A stretch of DNA of 64,000 nucleotides from Sphaerisporangium rufum (GCF_016863395.1 NZ_BOOU01000007.1:84279-148278), one strand, 5' to 3'; shown: positions 17,140 to 27,812, counted from the first letter of the stretch. Program-made: numbers and translations. The notes: generated from the letters alone by a model not told the origin.

Positions 17140-18801
17140 TCACGGATCCCGGTCCCAGGCGTAGGGGTCGACGTAGATCACGTGACCGCCGCGGTCGTCG
17201 GTCTCGTCCACGATGTCGCGGCGCGGCGGCCCGGCCGGCCGCGCCTTCGCGGGCCGCGCCGCTCCGGGCCGCGCCACGCCAGGCCGGGGCGGCCGTCCAG
17301 GGTCGCCGGCCCCCTCGGCCAACGTGTGCTCGTCGGCCCAGTCGGCGCGGATCACCGGGATCGGCCGGGTGTCGTCCTCGGCGGCGTCCATCCAGTGCCT
17401 GGACGGCGGTGCGGCGGGTGGCGCGGCCGGCCGGACCCTGCCCGCCACCTCCGCCACCTTGGCGATCACCGCCGCTCCCCGCACCGGGGTGATCACCTGG
17501 GCGCCGTGGAAGATCAGCCACCAGTTCGCCAGGCCGGCGGAGATGCCGGCGGCGACGCCCGCCTCCAGCCCCACCGACACCGCGACCTCCCAGGCCGACG
17601 GTCCGACGGCCGACAGCCGGGACCCGCCGAGCGGGCCGCCGGCGAGCGCGGCCAGCACTCCGGCGGCCAGGCCGGTGGTCAGGCCGCAGACGAACCCCCA
17701 CAGCGGCGCCGACTCGAACTGCGGGGTGGGTGCCACCCGGGCCACCACCACCCCGGCGACCGCGCCGGCCAGGAACGGGATCGCCAGCACGCTCATGGTC
17801 CACGGCGAGGCGACCCCGGACTCCGGCAGCGCGCCCAGCACGGGCAGCGCCGGGACGGTGCCGAGTTGCACCCCGGTCGGCGCGACCAGCGTGCCGGTGC
17901 CGAGCGCGAATCCCGCACCGCTGATGTAGGCCATCCCCCAGACGACGAAGTTCAGCAGGTACAGCAGTTCCACGAGCAGCAGCAGCGAGCCGCCGACGAA
18001 CCCGGGGGCCAGCAGTTCCGACAGCCGCTGCACCTCCGCGAGGTTCCGTACGACGGCGAACACCACCAGCGCCAGCCCGGCGGCCAGCAGCAGGCTGAGC
18101 GCGACGGCGGTGCCCGCCACCACCGAGCGGGCCCGCTCGGGCAGCAGGCGCAGCATCGACCGCCAGGGGCCGATGGTCCGGGCGGTCGCCAGCGAGCCGG
18201 CGACGAAGGCGAGCAGGAAGTGGCTGAGCAGCGCCTCGCCGACGAACGGCCGGGTCACCTCGTTGCGGGCGGCCAGCGCGATCACCCCGGCCAGCAGGGC
18301 GTAGGGCGCGGCCAGCGAGATGCCGGCCTGGGCGATCAGCACCAGCTGGGCACGGCGGCGGGCACTGGCCCGTTCCTTGGGGCTGCCCTTGGGCAGCCGG
18401 GCGGGCAGCCGCAGCCGCAGGTCGGCGTCCCGGGCCATCCACATCGCGGCCCGGTACAGCAGGGCGGCGGGCAGCACCATCAGGCCCAGCGGGAGCAGGC
18501 CGACCCGGCCGGCGGGGATGGCGAACCCGGCGTGGTGGGCGGCCAGCCAGACCTGGCAGGCGGCGCGGAACACCCCCGGCAGCCCCTGGCCGAAGGCGCC
18601 GCGCGGCGCGGCGATCCAGCCGACCAGGGTGAGGGTGGTGAGCGCGGCGAGGCCGACACCGAGGGTCCACGCGGCGCCGAGCATGCCCGAGACCGGCAGC
18701 GGCCGGCGGGTCTCCTCGTCGTCGCCGCCGCCGGCCACCAGGGGGATGCGGCTGAGCACGGTGCGGGGGGCCGTGCGGAGCTGATGCAGAAGGGCCGTCA
18801 C
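17140..18801 (-). CDS. perM: DUF6350 / PerM-type cell-division membrane protein
   Basis: This integral membrane protein of about 553 residues has roughly ten hydrophobic segments, with a long Pro/Arg-rich cytoplasmic tail from about residue 440. It matches DUF6350 proteins. The assignment to PerM rests on conserved gene order: in Mycobacterium tuberculosis, perM (Rv0955) lies between sucC-sucD (Rv0951-Rv0952) and purN-purH (Rv0956-Rv0957), exactly as here. PerM stabilises divisome proteins in mycobacteria. The start is uncertain: GTG 18801 (VTALLHQLRTAP) is preferred, GTG 18843 is possible, and neither has a strong ribosome site. Confidence 0.82.
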   Translation of the reverse strand: MTALLHQLRTAPRTVLSRIPLVAGGGDDEETRRPLPVSGMLGAAWTLGVGLAALTTLTLVGWIAAPRGAFGQGLPGVFRAACQVWLAAHHAGFAIPAGRVGLLPLGLMVLPAALLYRAAMWMARDADLRLRLPARLPKGSPKERASARRRAQLVLIAQAGISLAAPYALLAGVIALAARNEVTRPFVGEALLSHFLLAFVAGSLATARTIGPWRSMLRLLPERARSVVAGTAVALSLLLAAGLALVVFAVVRNLAEVQRLSELLAPGFVGGSLLLLVELLYLLNFVVWGMAYISGAGFALGTGTLVAPTGVQLGTVPALPVLGALPESGVASPWTMSVLAIPFLAGAVAGVVVARVAPTPQFESAPLWGFVCGLTTGLAAGVLAALAGGPLGGSRLSAVGPSAWEVAVSVGLEAGVAAGISAGLANWWLIFHGAQVITPVRGAAVIAKVAEVAGRVRPAAPPAAPPSRHWMDAAEDDTRPIPVIRADWADEHTLAEGAGDPGRPPRPGVARPGAARPAKARPAGPPRRDIVDETDDRGGHVIYVDPYAWDRDP

Positions 18802-18908
18802 GGTAACCGATGGTCTCAGCCGGGACGCCCGGGGCGGGCGCACCCCGGCCGCGTGTCGCCCCCTTTGTCATTCGATGGTGCTTTGTCCGGGCGGCCGGGC
18901 CGAACAAA

Positions 18909-18939
18909 CGGAAACGCCCGGCGCGGCCGGGCGTTTCCG
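18909..18939 (-). terminator. Rho-independent terminator after sucD
   Basis: A perfect 14-bp stem (18909-18922 with 18926-18939) with a 3-nt loop is followed on the minus strand by TTTGTTC. It lies 16 bp after the sucD stop and is the best terminator in the window. Confidence 0.9.
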
Positions 18940-18955
18940 CGGGGCGGGCGGCGGG

Positions 18956-19842
<887 letters not shown>

Positions 19843-19843
<1 letters not shown>

Positions 19844-21021
19844 TACGCACCTACCGCGGCGAGCTCGGCGGCACGCTTGGCCGCGTCGTCCATGGTGTCG
19901 ACCAGCTCGACGCCGTCCAGCGCGGCGTCGGCCAGGATCTGCCGCCCGAGGGTGGCGTTGTTGCCGTCCAGGCGGACGACCAGCGGGTGGGTCACCGTCT
20001 CGCCGCGCTCGTCGAGGAGCTTGAAGGCCGAGACGATGCCGTTCGCCACCGCGTCGCAGGCGGTGATGCCGCCGAACACGTTGACGAAGACCGACTTCAC
20101 GCTCGGGTCGGAGAGCACGATCTCCAGCCCGTTGGCCATCACCTCGGCCGAGGCGCCGCCGCCGATGTCGAGGAAGTTGGCCGGCTTCTGCCCGCCGAAC
20201 GTCTCCCCGGCGTAGGCCACCACGTCGAGGGTGGACATGACCAGGCCCGCGCCGTTGCCGATGATGCCGACCGACCCGTCGAGCTTGACGTAGTTGAGGT
20301 CCTTCTCCTTGGCCCGGGCCTCCAGCGGGTCCTCGGCGGCCTTGTCGGCGTAGGACTCGTGCTCGGTCTGGCGGAAGGTCGCGTTGTCGTCCAGGGTGAC
20401 CTTGCCGTCGAGGGCCTTCACCTCGCCGTCGGCGGTGAGGATCATCGGGTTGACCTCGACCAGCGTGGCGTCCTCGTCCACGAAGACGGCCCACAGCTTC
20501 TCGATGATCTCGGCGGCGCCGTCCAGCGCGGCCTCGGGCAGGCCACCGGCCTGGGCGATCTCCCGGCCCCGGGCGCGGTCGACCCCGGTCAGCGGGGAGA
20601 CCGGGATCTTGGCCACCTTGTCCGGCGTGCTGTGCGCGACCTCTTCGATGTCCATGCCGCCGGCGGCCGAGCAGATGGCGAGGAAGGTGCGGTTGGCGCG
20701 GTCGAGCAGGAAGGAGAAGTAGTACTCCTCCGCGATCGCGCTGGCCTCTTCCACCAGGACCTTGTGGACCGTGTGACCTTTGATGTCCATGCCGAGGATG
20801 CCGGTGGCCTTGCCCTCGGCGTCGGCGGCGTCGGCGGCGACCTTGACACCGCCCGCCTTGCCGCGGCCACCGGTCTTCACCTGGGCCTTGACGACGACGC
20901 GCCCGGTCAGGCGCTCCGCCGCCGCCCGCGCCTCCTCCACGGTGTGCGCGACCACGCCGCGCGGCACCGGGATGCCATACTCCGCGAAGAGCTCCTTCGC
21001 CTGATGTTCGAACAGGTCCAC
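19843..21021 (-). CDS. sucC: Succinate-CoA ligase beta subunit
   Basis: The beta subunit has an ATP-grasp domain that binds nucleotide and succinate. The 392-residue product begins [22 protein letters not shown] and contains [18 protein letters not shown], a nucleotide-binding segment around [48 protein letters not shown] and [16 protein letters not shown]. It is co-transcribed and coupled with sucD. The upstream gap of 437 bp to the divergent secreted-protein gene must hold its promoter. Confidence 0.98.
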
Positions 21022-21458
21022 GAGGGTCCGTCCTTGCTTGTCCGGCTTACTTCTTCTCTACGTTGAGACCAGGCCTCGGGGCACCCGCGTTCGGCCGGAA
21101 GCCTGGCGCATGCAGCCTAGCCGCCGCCGGGACCCGGAGCGCTCGCCGGGGGCCGCCGACTGGGGTCATCAGGGTAACGAGATACCTGCAAAATGCCCAA
21201 AATTCCATAAAAAAGCCGCCGATAAACCCGGGCGGACCTCCGGTCCACCCCGCACTCCGGCCTGGCCGGTACCGGCCGCCGGCGACCCGCCCCGTACCCC
21301 GCGACCACCGGCGGCGATGCAGCGGTGGCGCGATCCCCGCCAATTCAGCCATCCGCGTTGATATTTCCGATAAATGACCATTATTGGGAGATCGTTTCTT
21401 GGCAGAATGTCGGGGCCCTCCCCTACCGGCGAGGGCCTACTTACGGGAGGACCCCTCG
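21022..21458. other. Divergent intergenic region between sucC and a secreted protein gene
   Basis: This 437-bp gap has no credible gene. It contains two patches far richer in A/T than the rest of the window (about 21178-21232 and 21355-21400), which probably carry the divergent promoters. TTGATA at 21358-21363 followed after 17 nt by TTATTG is a weak promoter candidate for the rightward gene. Confidence 0.5.
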
Positions 21459-22361
21459 ATGAGGAGATGGCTGGCCCTTGCCGCGACGACCCTGGTCGCG
21501 CCGGCGATGGCCCTGACGGTACCGGCCGCGGCCCAGGCCGCCCCGGCCACCGCGCGAACCGGCGCGATCACCGCGCCGGTCGGGGCGGGCACCGGCGCCG
21601 CGAACGCGCTGCGGCGGCAGTTCGCCAAGAAGACCGGTATCACCGTGCACGAGACCGCGCGGATCAGGCTGGACGGCGAAGTGCTGTTCTCCCACCGCCT
21701 GGGCGGCCGGCTGCGGTTCGCCCCCACGGGCGTGGACGCCGCCGACGTCAGCATCGTGGCCGAGTCCGGCGGTCCGGGCGGCGACGCCCGGACGCGCGTC
21801 ATCATGCTCGACGGCCACCAGTACATGAAGAGCTCGATGTACGACGGGCTGCTGCCCGAGGGCAGGACCTGGCTGCGCACCCCCGGAGCGGACCCCGCGG
21901 GGCTCGCCGGCGACGGCCTGGTGGACGCGCTGCGGCCCGAGGTGCTGGCCGCGGTGCTCGCCACCGCCGACGGCAAGGCGTCCGGCGGCCGGGTCGGCGG
22001 GGCGCCCACCACGCTGCTGCACGGCGCCATCTCGCTGAAGGCGCTGGGCAAGGTCTCGCCGACCGCGCGGATCTACCAGAGGGCGGCCGGGAAGAAGAAG
22101 ATCACCGTGCCGTGGAAGCTGTGGCTCGGCGCCGACCGGCTGCCGCGGCGGGTGCAGTCCACCTTCACGTTGCCCACCCGCCACAAGAGCCCCGCTCTGT
22201 CGATCTCCACCGACGTCACCTTCACCGGGTGGGGCGGCAAGGTCACCGTCACCGCACCGCCCGCCTACCTGACGGTCGACGTCCAGGACCTGCGGTACGT
22301 GCCGCCGCCGCCGCCGGACTTCACCACCAAGATCGAGGGTCTGGTCCGCGACGAGCACTGA
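21459..22361 (+). CDS. Secreted LppX/LprG-like (LolA-fold-like) protein
   Basis: This 300-residue exported protein starts at ATG 21459 with a GGGAGG site and a signal peptide (MRRWLALAATTLVAPAMAL ending near AAQAA). There is no lipobox cysteine. The mature part contains R.RLDGEVLFS, DGHQYMKSSMYDGLLPEGRTWLR and a C-terminal TFTGWGGKVTVTAPP, a pattern seen in actinomycete proteins with the LppX/LprAFG or LolA-like beta fold that bind lipids; this is a resemblance rather than a firm assignment. It ends with a run of prolines before the final helix. It stands alone between sucC and pcrA. Confidence 0.65.
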   Translation: MRRWLALAATTLVAPAMALTVPAAAQAAPATARTGAITAPVGAGTGAANALRRQFAKKTGITVHETARIRLDGEVLFSHRLGGRLRFAPTGVDAADVSIVAESGGPGGDARTRVIMLDGHQYMKSSMYDGLLPEGRTWLRTPGADPAGLAGDGLVDALRPEVLAAVLATADGKASGGRVGGAPTTLLHGAISLKALGKVSPTARIYQRAAGKKKITVPWKLWLGADRLPRRVQSTFTLPTRHKSPALSISTDVTFTGWGGKVTVTAPPAYLTVDVQDLRYVPPPPPDFTTKIEGLVRDEH

Positions 22362-22508
22362 GCCCGCGTATCGAGCACCGGGCGGCGTATCGGCCGGGCC
22401 ACGGCTCGGCCGATACGCCGCGCAGAGCGCGCAGAGCCGCGCAACCGGCGCAGAGCCGGACGGAGCCGCTGAGAGCCCGTCAGAGCGGGCAGCGCTGCTC
22501 GGCGGTGG

Positions 22509-24764
22509 TCAGAGCTTCTCCAGCGGGGCGTAGGCCAGCAGCAGGGTCTTCTCCCCACCGGACCCGAAATCGATCTTCACTTTGGTCTTCTCGGCCACCC
22601 CGTCCACCGTGACGACCGTGCCGAGACCGAAGGTGTCGTGGGTGACCCGGTCGCCCGGACGCAGGCTGGGCACGACCCGCCCGCCGGCCTTCTTCGGCGC
22701 CGCCGTGCGGCTCTCGCGCACGGTCGCGGCGCTCCACGCCGACTTGGCCGGATCGCCGTGCCAGTCGAGCAGGTCGGCCGGCACCTCGGCGAGGAAGCGG
22801 GACGCCGGGTTGAAGGCGGGCGCCCCCCACGAGCTGCGCACCGCCGCCCGGGACAGGTACAGCCGCTGCTGGGCGCGGGTGATGCCGACGTAGGCCAGCC
22901 GGCGCTCCTCCTCCAGCTCGCGCGGCTCGCCCAGCGAGCGCATGTGCGGGAAGACGCCGTCCTCCATACCGGTGAGGAAGACCACCGGGAACTCCAGCCC
23001 CTTGGCCGTGTGCAGGGTCATCAGGGTGACCACGCCCTGGTGGTCCTCGCCCTCGGGGATCTGGTCGGCGTCGGCCACCAGCGAGACCTGCTCCAGGAAG
23101 TCGACCAGCGTGCCCTCGGGGTTGGCGCCCTCGAACTCCGAGGCGACCGAGATCAGCTCGTTGAGGTTCTCCAGCCGGCTCTCGTCCTGCGGGTCGCCGG
23201 AGTTCTCCAGCTCGGTGCGGTAGCCGGTGACGGCCAGCACCTCCTCGGCCAGCTCGGAGATCGGCAGTTCCTTGGCCCGCAGGTCGTCCAGCAGCGCGAC
23301 GAAGTCACGGATCGCGTTCAGCGAGCGGGTCGCCATGCCCGGCGCCTCGTCCGCCCGGCGCAGCGCCTCCCAGAAGGGGACGCGCTCGCGGGTGGCGAAC
23401 GCCTCCACCATCGCCTCGGCCCGGTCGCCGATGCCGCGCTTGGGGACGTTGAGCACCCGGCGCAGCGACACGGTGTCGCCGGGGTTGGCCACCACCCGCA
23501 GATAGGCCAGCAGGTCGCGGACCTCGCGCCGCTCGTAGAAGCGCACGCCGCCGACGACCTTGTACGGCAGGCCGGTGCGGATGAAGATCTCCTCGAAGAC
23601 GCGGGAGGCCGCGTTGGTGCGGTAGAAGACCGCCACCTGACCGGGGGTGACGTCCTCCTCGTCGGCCAGCCGGTCGACCTCGTGGGCGACGAACATCGCC
23701 TCGTCGTGCTCGTTGTCGGCCACGTAGCCGACGATCTTGGGCCCGGCGCCCTGGTCGGACCAGAGGTTCTTCGGCTTGCGGCCCTCGTTGCGGGCGATCA
23801 CCGCGTTCGCGGCCGACAGGATGGTCTGGGTGGAGCGGTAGTTCTGCTCCAGTAGGATGGTGCGGGCCGCGGGGTAGTCGCGCTCGAACTCCAGGATGTT
23901 GCGGATCGTCGCGCCACGGAACGCGTAGATCGACTGGTCGGCGTCACCCACCACGCACAGCTCGGCCGGCTCGACCGCGCCCTCGCGCACCACCTCACCC
24001 TCGGCGGTGCGCAGCTCGGGCAGCCCGACCAGCTCCCTGATCAGGATGTACTGGGCGTGGTTGGTGTCCTGGTACTCGTCCACCATCACGTGGCGGAACC
24101 GGCGCCGGTAGTGCTCGGCCACCTCGGGGAACAGCTGGAACAGCGTGACCGTCAGCATGATCAGGTCGTCGAAGTCCATCGCGCCGGCCTCGGTCAGCCG
24201 CCGCTGGTAGACGCGGTAGGCCTCGGCGAGCGTGCGCTCCAGGTGGGTCTGCGCCCGGTCGGCCGCCGTGTCGTAGTCGATCAGCTCGTTCTTCAGGTTG
24301 CTGACCTGGGCGGAGAACGACCGGGGCGGATAGCGCTTGGGGTCGAGCTCCAGCTCGCGGCAGACCATGGCCATCAGCCGCTGCGCGTCGGCCTGGTCGT
24401 AGATGGAGAAGCTGGAGGTGAAGCCCAGGCGCTTGGCCTCCCGCCGCAGGATGCGCACGCAGGCGCTGTGGAAGGTCATCACCCACATCGCCCGGGACCG
24501 CGGCCCGATGAGGCGGTCGACCCGCTCCTTCATCTCCTTGGCGGCCTTGTTGGTGAAGGTGATCGCCAGGATCTCCCCCGGCTGGACGCCGCGCTCGCCG
24601 AGCAGGTAGGCGATGCGGTGGGTGAGCACCCGGGTCTTGCCCGAACCGGCGCCGGCGACGATGAGCAGCGGGCCGCCCGCGTGCACGACGGCCTCGCGCT
24701 GCTGCGGGTTGAGCCCGTCGAGCAACGGATGATCAACGGTGGGGTTCACGGCTCGGGTCGACAC
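22509..24764 (-). CDS. pcrA: ATP-dependent DNA helicase UvrD/PcrA
   Basis: This 751-residue superfamily 1A 3'-5' helicase acts in DNA repair and in removing proteins from DNA. Motifs are intact: LNPQQREAV, Walker A GAGSGKT (38-44), AITFTNKAAKEMKERV, FHSACVRILR, Walker B DEYQDTN (229-235), QSIYAFRGA, LEQNYRSTQTIL, FYRTNAASRVFEE, VTLMTLHTAKGLEFPVVF and YVGITRAQQRLYL. The C-terminal Tudor-like domain (GDRVTHDTFGLGTVV) that contacts RNA polymerase in UvrD/PcrA is present. TAATCT lies 6 nt upstream of the GTG at 24764, implying a leaderless mRNA. It is transcribed alone. Confidence 0.98.
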   Translation of the reverse strand: MSTRAVNPTVDHPLLDGLNPQQREAVVHAGGPLLIVAGAGSGKTRVLTHRIAYLLGERGVQPGEILAITFTNKAAKEMKERVDRLIGPRSRAMWVMTFHSACVRILRREAKRLGFTSSFSIYDQADAQRLMAMVCRELELDPKRYPPRSFSAQVSNLKNELIDYDTAADRAQTHLERTLAEAYRVYQRRLTEAGAMDFDDLIMLTVTLFQLFPEVAEHYRRRFRHVMVDEYQDTNHAQYILIRELVGLPELRTAEGEVVREGAVEPAELCVVGDADQSIYAFRGATIRNILEFERDYPAARTILLEQNYRSTQTILSAANAVIARNEGRKPKNLWSDQGAGPKIVGYVADNEHDEAMFVAHEVDRLADEEDVTPGQVAVFYRTNAASRVFEEIFIRTGLPYKVVGGVRFYERREVRDLLAYLRVVANPGDTVSLRRVLNVPKRGIGDRAEAMVEAFATRERVPFWEALRRADEAPGMATRSLNAIRDFVALLDDLRAKELPISELAEEVLAVTGYRTELENSGDPQDESRLENLNELISVASEFEGANPEGTLVDFLEQVSLVADADQIPEGEDHQGVVTLMTLHTAKGLEFPVVFLTGMEDGVFPHMRSLGEPRELEEERRLAYVGITRAQQRLYLSRAAVRSSWGAPAFNPASRFLAEVPADLLDWHGDPAKSAWSAATVRESRTAAPKKAGGRVVPSLRPGDRVTHDTFGLGTVVTVDGVAEKTKVKIDFGSGGEKTLLLAYAPLEKL

Positions 24765-24919
24765 GCCTTTAGATTAGGGCCGCCCACCGACAACGCCGAC
24801 CCGCCCGCCGGCACCGGCGATGCCCCCGGCGCGGCCACCGCCGGGACATGCGGCATCATGGCCGGAAATATCATGACGCCGCGTTGCGTTCGCCACGTCA
24901 TGCCCCTAGGAGGACGACC

Positions 24920-25645
24920 GTGACCGCACTCGACGACGCCGAGATCAGCACGATCCTCGTCGTGACCGCCCACCCCGACGACGTCGACTTCGGGGCCGCC
25001 GGCACCGTCGCGACGTTCACCGGCAAGGGCATCCGCGTGGTGTACTGCGTGGTCACCGACGGCGACGCCGGCGGCTTCGACCGCCTGGTCGACAACGGCG
25101 GGATGGCCGAGCTGCGGCGCGACGAGCAGACCGCGGCCGCCCGGGAGGTGGGGGTGACCGAACTGCACTTCCTCGGCTACCCGGACGGCACCGTGGAGCA
25201 GACCCTGGCGCTGCGGCGCGACATCGCGCGGGTGATCCGCCAGGTGCGGCCGGACCGGGTGCTCACCTCCACTCCCGAGCGCAACTACGCCCGGATCGGG
25301 CCGAGCCACCCCGACCACCGCGCCGTGGGCGGCGCGACGCTGGACGCCGTCTACCCCGACGCCCGCAACCCGTACGCCTTCCCCGAACTGCTGGCCGACG
25401 AAGGGCTGGCGGCCTGGACGGTCCGCGAGGTGTGGCTGATGGGCGGCCAGGCCAACGATCACTACGTGGACGTCACCCCCGTCCTGGACCGCAAGTTCGC
25501 CGCGCTGCGGGCGCACGCCAGCCAGACGTCGCACATGGACACGCTGGAGGATTTCGTCAAAGGCTGGCTCGCGATGAACGCCCAGGCCGCCAGGCTCCCG
25601 GAGGGGAGCTACGCCGAGGCGTTCCAGGTGGTCTCCACCGGCTGA
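24920..25645 (+). CDS. PIG-L family N-acetylglucosaminyl deacetylase
   Basis: This 241-residue zinc hydrolase belongs to the PIG-L/LmbE family, which includes mycothiol enzymes MshB and Mca. The metal motif TAHPDDVDFGAAGT is at the N-terminus and the second ligand region is GPSHPDHRAVG. A conserved DGDAGGFD loop and a GYPDGT motif are also present. GTG 24920 is preceded by AGGAGG. It is shorter than MshB and Mca (about 290-300 residues), so the substrate may be another N-acetyl sugar conjugate. Its 3' end overlaps the CPBP protease gene tail to tail by 37 bp. Confidence 0.9.
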   Translation: MTALDDAEISTILVVTAHPDDVDFGAAGTVATFTGKGIRVVYCVVTDGDAGGFDRLVDNGGMAELRRDEQTAAAREVGVTELHFLGYPDGTVEQTLALRRDIARVIRQVRPDRVLTSTPERNYARIGPSHPDHRAVGGATLDAVYPDARNPYAFPELLADEGLAAWTVREVWLMGGQANDHYVDVTPVLDRKFAALRAHASQTSHMDTLEDFVKGWLAMNAQAARLPEGSYAEAFQVVSTG

Positions 25646-26367
25646 CCGCCCGACCCCCCGGCCGACAGGCGCCGGGCGGCGCGGGCCGCGGGGTGGCCGA
25701 GCATGTTGGTCGCCAGGTGGGTCAGCGCGGGCGCGAGCAGCCCGCCGCGCGCGCGCAGCGCGTGGAAGAGCAGCCCGGCCGGCACGGTGGCGGCCACCGA
25801 CCCGGCGACCACCCACCCGCGCCGGGCCGGGCCGCCGAGCGCGGGGTTGGCCGCTGCCAGGTCCAGCGCGGGCAGCACGTGCCAGAGCCCGAACAGCGCC
25901 GCCGCGCCGGCCGCCGCACCGGCGGGCCCGCACCGGCGGGCCAGCAGCGCGGGCAGCACGCCGCGGAACGCGGTCTCCTCCAGCAGCACCGTGCCGAGCG
26001 GCACCTGGACCAGCGCCTCCTCCAGCAGCCGGGCCCGGGACAGGCCGAGCGTGCGCTCGTCCAGGAAGAGCCGCCGGGTGCCCGGCAGCAGCACGCCGGC
26101 GCCGTAGCAGGCGGCGACGGCGGCGGCCAGCGCCCCGCCGAGCCGCGCGCCCGGGCCGGGCCGGGTGAACCCCATCTCCGCCCATGACAGCCCGGCCCGC
26201 CGGCCGAGGCCGGCCAGCGCGGCCGCGGCGGCGGTGGAGGTGACCGGCGCCAGCCGGCGGGCCACCCGGTTGTTCAGCAGGTTGGCGGCCAGCAGCACGC
26301 CGAGCGCGGCGGCCAGCGGGGCCCGGCCGGTGGACCGTCCTCGACCCATGCCGGCCAGCCTACGCAT
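25609..26367 (-). CDS. CPBP family intramembrane glutamic protease
   Basis: This 252-residue membrane protein has the CPBP (Abi/Rce1-like) catalytic motifs: EExxxR in LEETAFRG (Glu130, Glu131, Arg135), FxxxH in FGLWH (159-163) and a C-terminal HLATN. Six to eight hydrophobic segments are visible. Such proteases cut peptides or prenylated proteins within membranes. The ATG at 26367 overlaps the stop of the zinc-peptidase lipoprotein gene in TGATG, so the two are translationally coupled. The substrate is unknown. Confidence 0.88.
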   Translation of the reverse strand: MRRLAGMGRGRSTGRAPLAAALGVLLAANLLNNRVARRLAPVTSTAAAAALAGLGRRAGLSWAEMGFTRPGPGARLGGALAAAVAACYGAGVLLPGTRRLFLDERTLGLSRARLLEEALVQVPLGTVLLEETAFRGVLPALLARRCGPAGAAAGAAALFGLWHVLPALDLAAANPALGGPARRGWVVAGSVAATVPAGLLFHALRARGGLLAPALTHLATNMLGHPAARAARRLSAGGSGGQPVETTWNASA

Positions 26368-27098
26368 CAGCAGGCGCCCGCCCCGCGCTGGTAGCCCTTG
26401 GCGAACGCCTGCTGGCGCTGCTCGGGCGTGCCGTGCGCGTCCTCGGCGAAGAAGGCGTCCGTCGGATCGCCGGCCGCGGCCAGGTTGGCGAGCAGTTCCT
26501 GCTCGTCGCCCTCCTGGGCGGACAGCTGCTGCGAGTCGATCATGCCTTTCAGCGCGCCGCCGGCATAGCAGTCGGCCTGCAGCTCCCGCTCGATGTTGAA
26601 CCGGAAGTCGGTGGTGAGCTGCGCCTGGACCGCGTGCCCGATCTCGTGCGGGATGATCACGTAGATCGCGCCGTCCCCCAGCTCGTCGTACAGCGTCCGC
26701 AGCCATGCCGCGTCGTAGGCGATGAAATGGCCCACCGGGCAGTAGAAGGCGTTGTCCGGCACCGCGGGCTGGCCACCACAGGCCGGCCCGTCGTTTCCGC
26801 GATACGCCTGGAAGCGCTGGACGGGCCGGTACTCCTCGCCGGAGGCCTGGAACTGTTGCTGCCAGAACCGCTCGGTCAGGATGCTCGCCAGCTGGATGTC
26901 GTCCTCGAACGTCTCCCCCAGCGGCAGCCGGCTCGCCTGGGCGTCCTGACCGTTCTGGCCGCTCTGACCGTTCTGGGCGTCCTGGGAGGCCTTGGCGCGG
27001 GGACGCAGGGTGAACTGGTCCTTCCAGAACGCCACGGACGAGCAGCCCGCGACGAGCACGGCGGCCAACAGGAGGGACAGGACCCCGCGAACTCTCAC
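26367..27098 (-). CDS. YpfJ-type neutral zinc metallopeptidase lipoprotein
   Basis: This 243-residue lipoprotein has a signal peptide with the lipobox LVAGC (Cys19). A short hydrophilic linker with NGQ/DAQ repeats (about 38-54) leads to a YpfJ-family metallopeptidase domain: HEIGH at 151-155 supplies two histidines and the catalytic Glu, and RELQADCYAG (about 171-180) probably supplies the third ligand. Cysteines at 107 and 120 may form a disulfide outside the cell. It is translationally coupled with the CPBP protease, so the pair may form a two-step surface proteolysis unit. Its substrates are unknown. Confidence 0.9.
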   Translation of the reverse strand: MRVRGVLSLLLAAVLVAGCSSVAFWKDQFTLRPRAKASQDAQNGQSGQNGQDAQASRLPLGETFEDDIQLASILTERFWQQQFQASGEEYRPVQRFQAYRGNDGPACGGQPAVPDNAFYCPVGHFIAYDAAWLRTLYDELGDGAIYVIIPHEIGHAVQAQLTTDFRFNIERELQADCYAGGALKGMIDSQQLSAQEGDEQELLANLAAAGDPTDAFFAEDAHGTPEQRQQAFAKGYQRGAGAC

Positions 27099-27139
27099 AT
27101 GGCCATCTTTACCGATTTGTCACACTGTCGTGTGGGCAT

Positions 27140-27772
27140 TCACACCAATCGCCGCGCGGTGGCCCAGCGCGACAGCTCGTGCCGGTTGGAAAGCTGCAGC
27201 TTGCGCAGCACCGAGGACACGTGCGTCTCCACCGTCTTCACCGAGATGAACAGCTCCTTGGCGATCTCCTTGTAGGCGTACCCGCGGGCGATCAGCCGCA
27301 GCACTTCGCGCTCGCGGGTGGTCAGCGAGTCCAGCTCTGGGTCGATCGACGGTGCCTCGGTGGAGGCGAAGGCGTCCAGCACGAACCCGGCCAGCCGCGG
27401 CGAGAACACCGCGTCGCCCTCGGCCACCCGGACGATCGCGTCGGTCAGCTCGCGACCGCTGATGGTCTTGGTGACATATCCGCGGGCGCCGCCGCGGATG
27501 ACCCCGATGACGTCCTCGGCGGCGTCGGAGACCGACAGCGCCAGGAACCGCACGGCCGCCCCGGAGCCGAGCACCCGGCGCAGCACCTCCTGGCCGCCGC
27601 CCCCGGGCATGTGCACGTCGAGCAGTACGACGTCGGGCTCGAGCGACTCGATCGCCCCCACCGCCGACTCGACGTCCTCCGCCTCCCCGACCACCTCGAT
27701 CTGCGGTCCGAGCTCGGCGCGCACGCCGGACCGGAACAGCCGGTGGTCGTCCACGATCAGCACTTTGACCAT
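27140..27772 (-). CDS. NarL/LuxR-family response regulator
   Basis: This 210-residue two-component regulator has a receiver domain with Asp8/Asp9, phospho-acceptor Asp52 (VVLLDVHMPG), a Thr/Ser switch region and Lys in GYVTKTIS, followed by a LuxR HTH (LTTREREVLRLIARGYAYKEIAKEL then TVETHVSSVLRKLQL). ATG 27772 has a GGGAG site 8 nt upstream; the GTG two codons earlier is too close to that site. It lies 40 bp downstream of the PspC-type kinase on the same strand, and the two form a LiaSR-like pair for envelope stress. Confidence 0.95.
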   Translation of the reverse strand: MVKVLIVDDHRLFRSGVRAELGPQIEVVGEAEDVESAVGAIESLEPDVVLLDVHMPGGGGQEVLRRVLGSGAAVRFLALSVSDAAEDVIGVIRGGARGYVTKTISGRELTDAIVRVAEGDAVFSPRLAGFVLDAFASTEAPSIDPELDSLTTREREVLRLIARGYAYKEIAKELFISVKTVETHVSSVLRKLQLSNRHELSRWATARRLV

Positions 27773-27812
27773 CGTCACGGCTCCCTCGGGGCTCGGCGGG
27801 CCACCTGGTGGA

